From contig JAHBMJ010004957.1 in the NCBI GenBank assembly GCA_018398765.1, positions 46,581 to 75,252 on the forward strand: a stretch of DNA of 28,672 nucleotides, in the 5' to 3' direction. Source of the DNA: Chromera velia (lineage: Eukaryota; Sar; Chromeraceae). The notes beneath the pieces were generated by a model. It saw only the letters and a program-made list of their open reading frames with translations, searched no databases and was not told the origin of the DNA. Each line of letters opens with the position of its first letter. The stretch's first letter is position 1. This document shows positions 8,600-19,200 of the stretch, piece after piece. The position numbers were made by a program, and so were the translations under genes.

Positions 8600-10430
8600 G
8601 CGGGGGGGTTCGTGGCATGGACGATGGTAAAACCCCCAGCGAGACCTAACAGAACAAACTAGAAGAAGAAATTGTTGTATCTGTAGAAAAGAATAAGAAG
8701 ACAGAAGGACGCAAAATCAATCAGGTGAGAAGACGACCACTGCCGGTCTAGCTAATCTATCGTCTGTTTTTCATGCCAACTCTCAAATATTCACGTTACT
8801 ATACAAATAGAAGTCCATCAATCTGAACATTTTTTTCCCTGCATTCCTCGTTTCTCAGAACCTCCCGCGATCCCGACCTCGACTGCCGATCCACGCACTC
8901 ATCTTGCAGTGCCTGTGGAGATGGAAGGATCCTGGGTAGGCGCTGTAGGCCGGAGCTGGCAACAGCTCCTTAATTTTTCTGAACCTTCTCCCAGAGAGAA
9001 AATAGAAAGCGTGCAACGACACCAGTCAGGCAAAAAATGAAGAAGAATTTGTTGTTTGTAACACCTTTTCTTCATTTCTCTCTGAAGATCTTCCTGGAAC
9101 TTCGTTTCTCTTCCTTTCTTGAATTGTGTTTGGTAGAACCTCCCAGAGGAGTACAAGAGTTCAGCTTCGCAAGGCCATCACTCTCAACATATCTTGGCTC
9201 TGGCCTTCCTCTCATTCCTCCATTGCTCACCCACTCACCTCACTGGATATGGAGACAGTCTCAGAGGAAGAGTCAGTCACCCCACGGGTCTCCTATGGTC
9301 TCTGGAGTTTAAACGCCGAAGATGCCTCCATGCCTGCATAGATGCAGGCATGGATGCAAACACAAATCTCTGTCTGGGCAGAAGAGAACAATTACATGCC
9401 CGTCTATCGCATTCACAGGAGAGCACTGAAAGTCGGAGGACCGAGTCCACAACCTTGCAAAAGGAGGGTCCTATCTTTTACATAGACTTCAAGTTGAACA
9501 AGCAGGGGTTCCACTCTTATCCAGGAACAATTCTTTTCTAGGGGAGAATGAATACATGGCTATGACCAATTGAAGGTTATTTCAGAGATTTATCAAACAG
9601 GCACACATTGTGTGTGGAGAGGTGTCAGTGCCCGTTTTTCTCTAAAAGAGGAACCAAAATTAGGTTTGCATGGATAGAACAGCTTGGCTGGCTGGCTGAC
9701 TTGGTGAAAGGGCCACAGAATGCCTTTTTGACGGTGAAGGGGGCAGTCTAGTCCCAGGAAGCCTTCGCGACAGACCTCATCAACTGCATGGAGTCCAAAA
9801 TTTGTGAAGAGATCTTTTGCTGCAGTTTTGCACAAGACAGTCTGGACAAACAGGTTGACTTGCAAAAAGGGGCCGTTTACAAAAGGATAACGATGGTTAA
9901 ATATCAACAGCATCCACATGCGAAGGCAAACCACCCTCACAGACCTTTACTAGCCCGCAAGGTAGAGCGTGGCTCTGAGCTTGTCGGGCCACGCCCAGCA
10001 TTTGAAGCATCATACAATCTAGAACAGACCCATGAATTTAGTGGTCAAACAAGTCTTGCTCATAAGCTTGATGACAACAACCCTCCTACCTGAGCAAACG
10101 CATACAACAGAGCTCAGACAAGCTGTCAAGAGAAAGCAAAGCAAACAAAGCGAACTCTTAAGCATCTGGGAGCCTGCACACCCTGCTGGCCTTCGGAAGC
10201 CTAGTAAAACCAAAGAAGACAACAGGTAAAAATATAGGCCTTCGCTGTTTCCAGTTCTGAATCCAAAAATTGGGAAGAGTTTCACACGGACAGTTTCTGG
10301 CCTGTGGCTTTAATCCTTCGATTGGTGCATTTCCTTGAGATTCAGTATTGACATCATATCTATGCAAAGCAGTGTTTTTCTTTGAAGCATTTTGAAGCAA
10401 CAAGTTGAACATGCAATTGCTAGGGCTGCG
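8600..10430. other. Probable intron/exon debris, gene not resolved
   Basis: The - strand shows several short coding-like pieces beside splice-like signals. About 9160-9075 contains a MORN-like piece (YSSGRFYQTQFKKG). About 8990-8860 contains RKIKELLPAPAYSAYPGS. About 9870-9770 contains NLFVQTVLCKTAAKDLFTNF. A 33-nt block near 10090-10122 has an excellent acceptor (tttctcttgacag) and a gtagga donor. I could not join them in consistent phase, so no gene model is offered. Confidence 0.3.
9327..9354. repeat. Perfect 13-bp inverted repeat, 2-base loop
   Basis: The arm TCCATGCCTGCAT is followed by AG and then its exact reverse complement. It would form a cruciform or RNA hairpin. No terminator-like T run follows and no role is apparent. 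Confidence 0.85.
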
Positions 10431-11216
10431 CGTTGAATTTCATGATGCTGCAGGGGTTACCGGGGCCCTGTATGGGCCTTGCGGTACATATATCATGCAG
10501 ACTGCATGGGCCCCGGCATGCTATGGCGAAATGCTAGGGCTCATGCACTTCCGAAACCTTTATTAATATAACCGTCTGGACTTAATTCCTAGTACACAAT
10601 GTGTAGTAATCTAATTCACTGATTCACTGCCAATAACAAAAACTTCAATCATCATTCACTGCTAAGCCAGGAAGATCTGACACGTGTGACCTCCCTGATG
10701 CTACAAGCCACTTGAATTTTATGTCGCTCTCGCGGATGGTTTCTGCACAGACTATATCTTAAAACTACTTAAAACTCTACGCCGCAGACGCGGACAGTGT
10801 CTTGAAAGTCTAGGCCGTAGATGCGGATTAATTCTTGAAAGAAAAAGTCATATTCGCAGATGAACTTGAAGGTTTCTCTTTCAAATGGCTCGTAGTGTGA
10901 AGGAGGTAACGCATGACACTGTATGTGCTTTTTCTAGACGCCGCACGCCAAATGCTCAGCATGGCTCAGCATTAGCACAGGCGTATGCAGGCAGCCAATC
11001 CTCCAGGCATTAATCCTATACACTAGCTTCTATCATATTTTCTGTCATTTACAGAGCTGCACGATGTAACATAATGCTTCTTTAGGGCATAAACCAAAAG
11101 CTCATAATATTTAATTGTAATGCTATATAATACAAACGTAGAGGGAATCAGAGGGAAAGGCTATGCATTAGAAGTCTAATAGAAGTCTATAAATATAATA
11201 AAAATATAAACACATC
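10431..11216. other. Intergenic DNA with small palindromes
   Basis: No coding region is seen. The first 110 bp are dense in short palindromes and repeats (CATGCAGACTGCATG, GGGCCC twice, TGCTAGGGCT at both edges). Two diverged copies of a unit reading TCTAGGCCGTAGATGCGGA / TCTACGCCGCAGACGCGGA lie near 10777 and 10808. The remainder is AT-rich. Confidence 0.4.
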
Positions 11217-11236
11217 TGATGATGATGATGATGATT
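11217..11236. repeat. GAT microsatellite, probable retroelement tail
   Basis: Six GAT-type units on the + strand (ATC units on the strand of the retrotransposon). They sit downstream of the ORF2 remains at the position expected for a 3' tail. Confidence 0.6.
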
Positions 11237-11297
11237 GAGGGTTAAATCCTAGAAGCCACTAGCAAGGCTTTGAAGATAACTCAGAGCACACATTCAT

Positions 11298-11347
11298 GGG
11301 GGGGGGGGGGNNNNNNNNNNNNNNNNNNNNNNNNGGGGGGGGGGGGG
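11298..11347. other. Assembly gap inside a poly-G run
   Basis: A G homopolymer, 24 unknown bases (11311-11334), then more G. The true length and content are unknown. Confidence 0.95.
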
Positions 11348-11500
11348 AGGAAGCCTGCATGCTAATCGGATCGATTCGCCTTAACTTGCCTTATCGATAG
11401 AATAGACCTTCTTGAGACAGTCAGTTATAGCTTTGGAACCGCTTCTAGGCAGGATTGTGCACAACAGCAACACCATATCCTTCATTTTCTTCTCATTATC

Positions 11501-11857
11501 TTAAGTGCCCCTCCCGGTTGTACCTGCAACTCGTTGTGCGATCTGTATTTTTATGTTAATGGGCGCTTTCTGCTTCGCAATTTCGTACAGTTCTTTCAGC
11601 CTGTTTCGTTCCCTTTCTATGTCCTTACATTCCGTCAGGACATGAACCTCATCTTTGATCATACATAAAGGGGACAAACATTTATCGCACAGCCGTTCCG
11701 GTTGGGTTCTATCTATATCCCTTCCTGTGAGAGCCCTGAAAAGCATACAAAAGCCTGCAGAGGACTGCAACAGACTCTTTGGCAGAAGTTCAACACTGCA
11801 CTCTATTATTTGACTTCTCGAACGCCATTTTCTTTCACTCAGAAGGTGCATGGCCAA
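11501..11857 (-). pseudogene. Non-LTR ORF2 C-terminus with CCHC finger
   Basis: An open frame of 118 codons with CDKC, then 11 residues, then HVLTEC near its middle. This is the C-terminal zinc-finger pattern of non-LTR retrotransposon polyproteins. Arg/Glu/Lys-rich residues follow up to the stop, as in the fragment at 962-1630. It lies about 100 bp past the connector fragment at 11957-12208 and is separated from it by stops, so it is a decayed part of the same ORF2. Confidence 0.6.
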
Positions 11858-11956
11858 ACGTTGTCTGGTCGGATTCTCTGATTGGAAAGGGGAGAGATTC
11901 GCAAGGTGGAGGAAAATTCCATCTCTGTCTCTAACGTTTCTAGTTTCTTCTTTTAA

Positions 11957-12208
11957 CTAGTCAGACAGCCAGGCACCCTCTACAATCTTTTTTACCACCC
12001 TTTTCCTTCTGCCCTTGCCCTTCCTTTTAAACTTATCCCCCACCGTGCTTGGCAATGGAGGCCACAAAAGGGAGCAACCTAATGGAATGGCCAGCCATTT
12101 TACTATCTTAACGAAGGGTTCACACGAGCCAGCGAAGCACTCATTCCACATTGCTCGGGGTAGAGCATGGTCGATCAATTTGATACATTGGATGAAACCC
12201 CCACTCAA
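11957..12208 (-). pseudogene. ORF2 segment between RT and C-terminal finger
   Basis: An 83-codon fragment (IKLIDHALPRAMWNECF, later a KRKGKGRRKR basic patch). It has no motif of its own, but its strand, order and spacing between RT motif E and the CCHC finger place it in the connector region of the same retrotransposon protein. Confidence 0.4.
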
Positions 12209-12345
12209 CTTACCAAGTAGAGAACTGAATGGCTCGAGAGAAAGAGAGAGAAGGGAAGGCGAAACAAAAGAGTGATGGGAGAGACCAAAACAATATCAAA
12301 CAAAACGTAACTGTAATACATCGAGGCAGGTAACATCTGTCTTTC

Positions 12346-12943
12346 TCAGCGGGATTGTTTCCAGTCCATATAGTGCGACTGGCAGCTAGAAGGCCTTAAA
12401 CAAAGTAATTTTAGAAAAGGGAGAAACAAAGCCCAGAGAATACCAAACATAGCCCCCAATGTCTTCTCTGCTGCCTTAATGCAGGCTTCGACTGTCTTAC
12501 GAAGGTCCCCGCCCTCAAAACCCCAGTTGCCCAAATACTTATATTTACTCACCGCTTCCACTGGTCTGCCTTCATAAAGAAAAGGGGTCCGGGGCACTAG
12601 GTCGGGATGGGGGGAGGAGAGACGCATAACTTTTGTCTTCTTTAAATTCACCTTCAGGCCGTGTTCGAGACAGGCGTTTCTGCAAGTCAGAAGCACTGTG
12701 AGCAAACAGAACAAGGTCGTCAGCGTATCCGATGCTTTCGATTAAAACGTCAGACAGTCTGACAGGAGTCTCTCTATCAGTACCCCCAGCCGAGCTTTGA
12801 TTGCTGTTTTCATTATCGGAGCTGACAGACTTATGCAGATTGTTGATGAAAAGAAAAAAGAGAAGAGGAGAGAGAGGATCGCCTTGTTTTACTCCTCCGC
12901 CTTCTGGAAAGCATTCTGTTGCCCCATCCACCCAAGCCTTCAT
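12346..12943 (-). pseudogene. Reverse transcriptase, motifs B to E
   Basis: The first frame (12943-12572) carries motif B (GGGVKQGDPLSPLLF) and the catalytic motif C (IGYADDLVLFA, with the Tyr-Ala-Asp-Asp metal-binding pair). Near 12680 the coding frame shifts; the second frame (12714-12346) continues with motif D (GLKVNLKKTKVMRL) and motif E (YKYLGNWGFEG). These blocks are diagnostic for non-LTR retrotransposon reverse transcriptase. The frameshift would prevent production of the full enzyme. Confidence 0.85.
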
Positions 12944-13021
12944 CTAACTATACATTGAATGAATCATCCAAACATCGGCTTAGCTTACTCCTTCCTCCCT
13001 GAGCCTCTCTAACATTTTGAC

Positions 13022-13480
13022 CTAAGGAACTATATCAAACGCCTTGCTGAAATCAACAAACGCGGCAATCAGAGGGCTCTTCTTCTTTTTGGAGCTGAGA
13101 ATTAACGAAGACAGAGCAGTGAAAGCCTCCCTTGTCCCTACCCCCTGTCTGAAGCCGAGCTGCCTTTCGTCAATTTTCACCTCCTTCCTGATCTTTAGGT
13201 CTATCAATAAAGCAAAAATCTTACCTAAAAGCCCTACAATATGGATCGGGCACCATTCGTTACAGTTGAGACTCGGCGGGCCCTTGGGGATGGGAGCAAT
13301 GTGCAATATATTCCAGCGTTCAGGCCAAAAAGAAAAAAAATGAAACAAATTGAAAAAGATAAAGAGCAGCAAGCGAGAGAGAGGACAAAAACCAAAACAT
13401 AACGAGAGGTGACAGGGGCTAACCCTATACAAACCCAACGCCTTCTGTGGGTCAATTCCTTTCAGTGTTTCCTCAATCAT
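13022..13480 (-). pseudogene. Reverse transcriptase, N-terminal blocks to motif A
   Basis: The frame reads from a block-0-like TLKGIDPQKALG, through WNILHIAPIPKG and NEWCPIHIVGLLGKIFA (blocks 1-2, normally N-x-R-P-I) and RQLGFRQGVGTREA, to motif A (AFVDFSKAFDIVP) with its catalytic Asp. The hydrophobic stretch FIFFNLFHFFSFW replaces the usual spacer, and NEWCPIHI deviates from the usual NYRPI, consistent with decay. A stop separates it from motif B at 12943. Confidence 0.8.
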
Positions 13481-13819
13481 GTGTATAGAGAAGGTGGGCT
13501 GAGAAGGAGGGGGGAAGGCCAGACCAACAGGATCTAGTGCAGGCGGAAGACCAGGACCGTCGAAAACCCCTGCCCAGAACTGAGTGAAGGAAGATGCAGC
13601 GAGTTTATTATCCCCTCCCCTCTGTGTTTTGATTTTCCTGTTCTATTACTAAACTTTCGAGGGGTCAACTGCTGCTTCTCTACCTAGTTTCTCTGCTGTC
13701 TGTTGCTTGAGCTTACTCCTTTTTGCTGTAAACAGTCGAGCTCTTTCCTTTCTTAGTTTAACATATTCTTTTTGCAGAGGGTGGGAAGGATTCGGGACAT
13801 GTCTTGCCTTTTCTTCTGC

Positions 13820-14173
13820 CTACTTCACCTTTAAATGTATCAGGCGGCATTGTGGGTCCCACCAAGCCTGACGGGTGCTTTGCTTTCTCCCATAGTGTCT
13901 TCTCTTCTTGGATGCCTTTCCTTCCTCTACCACTGCACCCACTTTGCTGTCTGTCAGCCTTTCTTCCCAGAAAAGACCCAACTGTTCCAATTGCTCAAGA
14001 TAAGAAGCCTTGCTGAGAGAGTTGGGGGGGGGAGCATTTTGAGGGGGGGGTGGTTGTGGGGGAGGGGGTGATGGGTCAGGGGGAGGTGGGATAGGGGGAA
14101 CAACTTGACTTCCTTCACACAGTTCGCCAGGAAATATTATGGAACCAGCAATATCATCGTTAGTGCATGACAA
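13820..14173 (-). pseudogene. Retrotransposon linker before RT, proline-rich
   Basis: The fragment contains a Pro-rich run followed by LEQLGLFWEERLTDSKV and AWWDPQCRL. A Trp-Trp-Asp-x-x-C-type motif shortly before the RT is common in the linker between endonuclease and RT of non-LTR elements. The Pro-rich run is encoded by a G-rich + strand tract and may be partly simple repeat. The frame is lost before the RT block at 13480. Confidence 0.5.
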
Positions 14174-14368
14174 TCATTTTTAATTTGAAATATTGTATTC
14201 TACTAAATAAATTTTAGACTAAACTTTATTTCACTCTCCCCTGACCGTCGGCTAGCTTGCATGAAGCATCTTGATTCTTGAGGTATCTGACATTAGCGCA
14301 TATCCCTCCTTGTACAACTTAAGGCCCTAAGATTGTTTTACATAAATCGCTTTTGGCAATGTCTGCCG

Positions 14369-15452
14369 TTATCTGCGGTGGAGCTCTTTCGCTTGCTTTT
14401 TCCTGACTGTGAAGAGGACAAAAAAGCCAGCAAAAAACGCTAGAAGAAATGTCCCTTTTCTTCCCTCCATTTTTTTTTTTAAAGGACTCCTCTCTCCCGC
14501 TGTTGCCATCGCGTCCATGATCTTCCTGTACAGGCGTTCCGAGGCAGGGCGCTGGGCCTGGCTGCAGAGAGAGCGATTGCCGGACGGACAAGGGAAGTGA
14601 AAACAAGCCAAGCGTGTTGCTTTCTCACTTGTTTGGAAACAGGGTTACCCGTGCAGGGGGCGCCCCTGACGGAATTAAAACAGTAGAGGGATATGTTTAC
14701 AGACGGGTGGAGGGAGGGGGAAGCAGAGGGACAGAGAGAGGCAGAGAAGCAGAGAGCTGAGCGCCCGCACCCGTGCTGTGCTGCTCGCAGAGTGAGTCAG
14801 TGAGTGAGCGAGTGAGTGAGTGAGTCAGTGAGTGAGTGAGTCAGTGAGTGAGTGAGTGAGTGAGTGAGAGAGAGACTTAGCTGGACACGCACTGCCCACT
14901 GGACAGACAGACAGACACCTTCCTCCCTCCTGTTGGGCTTCTCAACAACAGAGAAGAGAAGAGAAGAGAAGAAAAGAGAAGGGCGCATGCATGTGTATCT
15001 AAAATTTGGACAGATCAAAGAAGCCTTGGTTCTTGCGAGACCATTCACATACTCCTAACCAAAACCACTGCAGACTGATCAACGATGAAAAAGGAAGGAT
15101 GAAAGGAATGAAGGAACAAAGGCAAAGCGCCGAGGACAGTCAGTACAGTCATAAAACTGACCGGAACACTGCGAAACTCTGATGACAGCAGGCATAAAGA
15201 AAATCCACCAGCCAGCGGACCTGCAGAAGGTGAAAAAGGAGGCGCACCGTTCATACGCTTTGGCACCCACACGCACAGGCAGAGACAGAGAGACAGACAG
15301 ACAGACAGTGTGTGTGTGTGTGAGAGAGAGAGAGAGAAAGAGAGAGAATCATACCGACGATGCACCACTTGATCCGCTATCGACTTGAAAACAATTTCAT
15401 TTTTTCGGTGTGCAAATTTAAATTTGAAACACGGCTTTGTCCGTCTTCGCAT
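14369..15452 (-). CDS. Putative small C-terminal-TM protein, 3 exons
   Basis: Proposed exons: 15452-15369 (ATG start), 15220-15162 and 14561-14369 (TAA), giving 111 aa with consistent phases 0 and 2. Acceptors are ccttctgcag and gctctctctgcag; donors are gtggtg and gtcagt, the latter the favoured donor of MON1. The product begins with MRRRTKPCFKFKF, continues with VRWLVDFLYACCHQSFAVF and ERLYRKIMDAMATAGE, and ends with a single hydrophobic segment (FLLAFFAGFFVLFTV) followed by a basic tail (RKKQAKELHRR). That layout would suit a tail-anchored or small membrane protein. The first exon and its weak donor are the least certain part, and the gene might extend further upstream. No family recognised. 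Confidence 0.35.
14791..14875. repeat. TGAG tetranucleotide repeat
   Basis: GAGT/GTGA units with occasional TCAG variants, lying in an intron of the proposed small gene. Thr/Ser/Leu-repeat frames on the other strand are artefacts. Confidence 0.9.
14950..14982. repeat. GAGAA pentanucleotide repeat
   Basis: About six AGAGA/GAGAA units on the + strand, with one AAAAG variant. Confidence 0.85.
15283..15347. repeat. CAGA, GT and GA compound microsatellite
   Basis: CAGA units, then GT, then GA dinucleotides, with short interruptions, inside an intron of the proposed small gene. Confidence 0.9.
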
Positions 15453-15698
15453 TATCCACAGAGAGAATCCGACGTCTGTCTGTCTTTCTGTCTGTCTTTT
15501 CAGAAAGACGCTATTTCGAAAATCGATTGTGAGGGCCCCCCCCACCTTTCATAACATCAGGCTGTCTTTTCTGAATCTCATTTCACAATTCTGATCTGGA
15601 AACGCCTGAAACTCACCCGAGTCACATCGGCCTTTACATATGGCTCTCATGCAACCCGACTCAAAGCCACATCAGAGTTCTCTAACGCAAGACATCCT

Positions 15699-15994
15699 TT
15701 ACATTTTTTCACCCTCACGTGTTTTCCTTCCTTCATTCTCACCCCCCACTTGACTCTCGATCGATCCCCAAGAAAGACGGACCGCCGAATCCTGTTGACG
15801 CGCTAAGAGATCCAGACGCCGCGCCTCGGAGCTGAAGTTGTTTTCGTCACATTCTGTGCCGCCTACCCCTGCCATGCCCTTGGATGAGGAGAAGATCAGC
15901 GGGGTGCTGATGCTGCGAGACATCCCGCCCAGACGATTTGTGTTTGTCGTGCCCCCGTGAGGCTGTTGCTGGGTCTCGTTGGTCTCTCCGGTGT
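15699..15994 (-). CDS. Possible last exon of the FUSC/ALMT-like gene
   Basis: An open frame from an acceptor (catgtcacag, cut at 15995/15994) to TAA at 15699. It reads Ser/Gly/Gln-rich sequence such as GGMSRSISTPLIFSSSKG and ARRLDLLARQQDSAVRLSWG, which looks coding. If exon 4 of the upstream gene splices at gtgtca (donor after 16389, phase 1), this exon joins in frame and extends the protein to 1028 aa. The phase match could arise by chance one time in three. Confidence 0.3.
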
Positions 15995-16235
15995 CTGTGA
16001 CATGATTCAAAGAGGGGAGAAAAGGAAAGAGAAGGGGAGAACCGTGAGAGACAGCGACACACTGACGAATAGGGGGCAGAGGCACCAGCACGCGTTGCCT
16101 TCTAAAAAGAAAGAAGAGGCGTCTACTTTTGCTAAAAGAACAGACTGGCTGATGCTCTTCGGACGAGAAGACAAAAACGAGACAGACAAAAGAAGAGAAT
16201 GTCTTGCGCCCAAAGGGTCTCTTCCTCGTTCATTC

Positions 16236-16271
16236 ATTCAGCCAGCCAGTCAGTCAGTCAGTCAGTCAGTT
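16236..16271. repeat. CAGT/CAGC tetranucleotide repeat
   Basis: CAGC then CAGT units on the + strand, just past the stop used if the transporter gene ends at 16291. Confidence 0.9.
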
Positions 16272-16290
16272 GTTCTTTACAGATTTTGCG

Positions 16291-19200
16291 TCACATCAGC
16301 ATCGTTTGGGAATACGTTTGCCACTCATACTTTCTCAGAAACGAAAAATTCCATTTGGGTATTTGTCTGTTGTCCTCATTCGTGACACCCGCCTCTTCTG
16401 AGGATTGAGGATGGTGCCGTCTCTGCTTTTCTTTCAGCGATTCCTCCTCTTCTCTTTTTTTGTCAGCTGGAAAGGCGACGCAACAAACACATGAAGGAAC
16501 GAACCCTTTTCTTTTCTTTCTTGACCGACCTCTGCGGACGAGTGTAGCTCCCGCCTCTTTCTCCGTGCCACCGTCTTCCTCGACGTCTCCAGTGCCCTCT
16601 TCCCATCCAAGCTCTCCCTGTGAGTCTGCGAAGGCTTTCTGCATGGCCACCGAGGTCGATTCATCCAGCGACCCTGCTCTCCTGTTTCGGGATCCTCGGG
16701 GGCCGTCCTCAACGTTATCGATGGGGGGCAACACTACTCTCTTGCCGCTCTTTGTTTCTTCTTTCTCTTCTTGCCCTCCTTTCCCTTCCCGCCCCCCCTC
16801 TTCCTCGACTACATCTCCCCTAGACCCCTCTTCTCCCTTTTCTACAGACAAACCAACAAACCCCACAGGTCCCCTATTCACACCGCTCTCAGGAGAACTC
16901 ACGTGATGAAACGGCGACGCTCCCCCCTCCGACCTCCCCCCTCCCGGCTCGGTCTCACTACGTACCGTCTTGCCATCTCCCAGCTCCACAAATCCCCCCC
17001 CCTCGGACTCTGATGCCCCTCCGAGACCCGACAGCGACTTGCCTAAACTTGCCACAGCGGGGGCGATAGGAGCTAGAGAGAGGCGACCTAGGAGATGACG
17101 AGCCCCTCTACTGCTTGCTGATGAGAAGACAGCCAAGTGGGGACGGGATAGCCTCATTACTGCAGGCATCGAGTCTACCTCTGCAGCCTCAAAAAAGTCC
17201 CTCTCACCGTCATACGACCCCTCTCTGTCCTGTTCTCCAATCGTCATACCCTCGCTTTGCCCCCCTACACTCTGCTCATCATCTCGAGACACAGGAGGAG
17301 ACATCGGACCTGCACGAAACACTCTCGCTGACAGAGCAAAACCTAGGGACTTCGCTCGAAGCGGCGCCCTTTCTCCCTGAGGGGTTCCAATTTGCCCCTC
17401 TTGTTGCCCCACTTTCTTCCCTTCCCCTCCCTCCCCCTCTGGCTCCTGGTGATCAAAATTGACGCTCGACTTTCCCCTCTCTCCCGACCTCCTCGACCCT
17501 CCACTCCCCTCTTCCTCCCCCTGTTTCAAAATTTCAGAGAAATACCTGTTCTCTAGCTGTACTGCCACCTCCACAAGAGCACTCAACACGGCTGCCCCCT
17601 CATCATACACTGTCAGCAAATTCAAAGAAGAAGACGATCGATGCAGATTCCTCAGCCGACTATTGGAGGGTGAGGAGGTGGGCAGTCTCTCCCGGCTGTT
17701 GTCTCTCTCTGTCACAACAGACGAGGGCGAACGGGTCTTTTGCACTTCATTCAATGCTGCTGCGAGCTTCTTTGAGCCCCCCCCCAGCAATGAAAAAGCC
17801 CCCGAGGGCTCAAGGGCGCGCCCGTCGACCAGCATCGTTAGTGACTCCATCAAACCACTCAACAAAATCCCTGCACGCTCTGCAAGCTCTCGCTCCTCTC
17901 GGGAGATACCGGCACGTGCCGCACCTGATGTCAAAAACTCTAAAAGCCTCGACGCTTCTGCCGCAATTCTTCGCAAAGCTCGCAGAGCAAGGCGCCACAC
18001 CTCAGCCTGCGCTAGTGTGCGTCTGCCCACTTCCTTCGGTTCACCGAAAATCACAGTACGCCAAAACTCACGCGAGAAAAGCACACGCATTCCACGCACA
18101 AAATACACAAAACGAGAAACCGATCTACCCCCTCTGTCTTTCACGACAACTCTTTCTTTCCACCTCCCAGCTGCCCACTCCGATTGCAACGCTTCCTGTT
18201 GGGCTGCAGGAAGAAGGGACTCCACAGTCGCGAGTCTCGCACTCACACGCTCCAACTGATTTGTCAATGGAAGGAAACGGGACGACAGACCGTCATCACA
18301 AAAATCCCGCCCCTCATCAACACCAGTAGCACCTGCAAGTTGCCCCTGATCCCCACCCTCCTCCACACACACCGACGCAATTTCAGCTGCCGCTGCTGCC
18401 AGCTCTATCGATGCTTTCTCGAATTTTCGTCTCAACTTTTCATTTGCAGAAATGGGCAGAACGAACGTCGTTACCCACACAGCTGCGACCACCCCAACAA
18501 AAACCACGGCCCACGACAGAAAAACCGAACGCCAATTCAGACCTCCATCCCTGTACCCTGTGGCCAGTATTCCGGGCACCGTCGTGAGGGCGGTCGTCCA
18601 CAAATGTTCGTTCGCCTCGTACTTGTTCTTGCAGACCACAAAGACAGCACCCATCACAAAAAGGAGGGACCCGAAAGTCAAAAGTTGCACTGTCTGAAGA
18701 AGCCGGTCCCGAAAGGCAACTGTGCGCGCAACGACTGGACTGTCGTGCGCCTGCTCAATGAGCAAGTCCGAAATGTAATTGAAGGACACAGTCACCAGTT
18801 GTACCGCAAGAAGCGTTAGAATGGCTCTGCACAGCAGCGACAAATGAAACTCTGATGAACTCTCATGATGTCAACACTGTGATTCGTGCGCCCTCCACCC
18901 CCCTCCATACACAAAAAGAACGAAAGACCAAGGGAGAGAAAGAAAGAAAGAGTCAGACGGAACGCTGTGATGAAGACGAAATGGAGAAAGGGTTCCAAAA
19001 AGCAGATAGGGAGGGCAGTGGCGTCATGCAACCCGAAAGAAGCAAAAAAGGGGTTCGTTCATTCATTCGACCAACTGACGATGCACCCGCCGTGATGGTT
19101 CCAACCAGCCTGTTGCCTGCCTTGAACGCCGAGCTGCCGATGTTCTGCAAAACAATTCAATCAATATTGGAGGATTTTTTCTTTTCTAAAGCGGCAGCAC

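Larger units (their letters stand above)
11217..14173 (-). mobile_element. Degenerate non-LTR retrotransposon
   Basis: Read on the - strand from 14173 to 11217, pieces of one ORF2 appear in the right order but in different frames. These are a linker before the reverse transcriptase (14173-13820), RT blocks including motif A (13480-13022), RT motifs B-E (12943-12346), a connector (12208-11957) and a C-terminal CCHC finger (11857-11501). A GAT/ATC microsatellite at 11217-11236 is a plausible 3' tail. No endonuclease or ORF1 is visible upstream of 14173, so the copy is 5'-truncated. Stops and frame changes make it inactive. The 24-base gap at 11311-11334 falls in the presumed 3' UTR. Exact borders and target-site duplications are not resolved. 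Confidence 0.75.

Noticed and set aside
17459-18329. 219- and 266-codon + strand frames
   Set aside because: Antisense shadows of the large exon of the transporter gene, rich in Ser/Pro/Thr as expected from its Gly/Glu/Ser codons.
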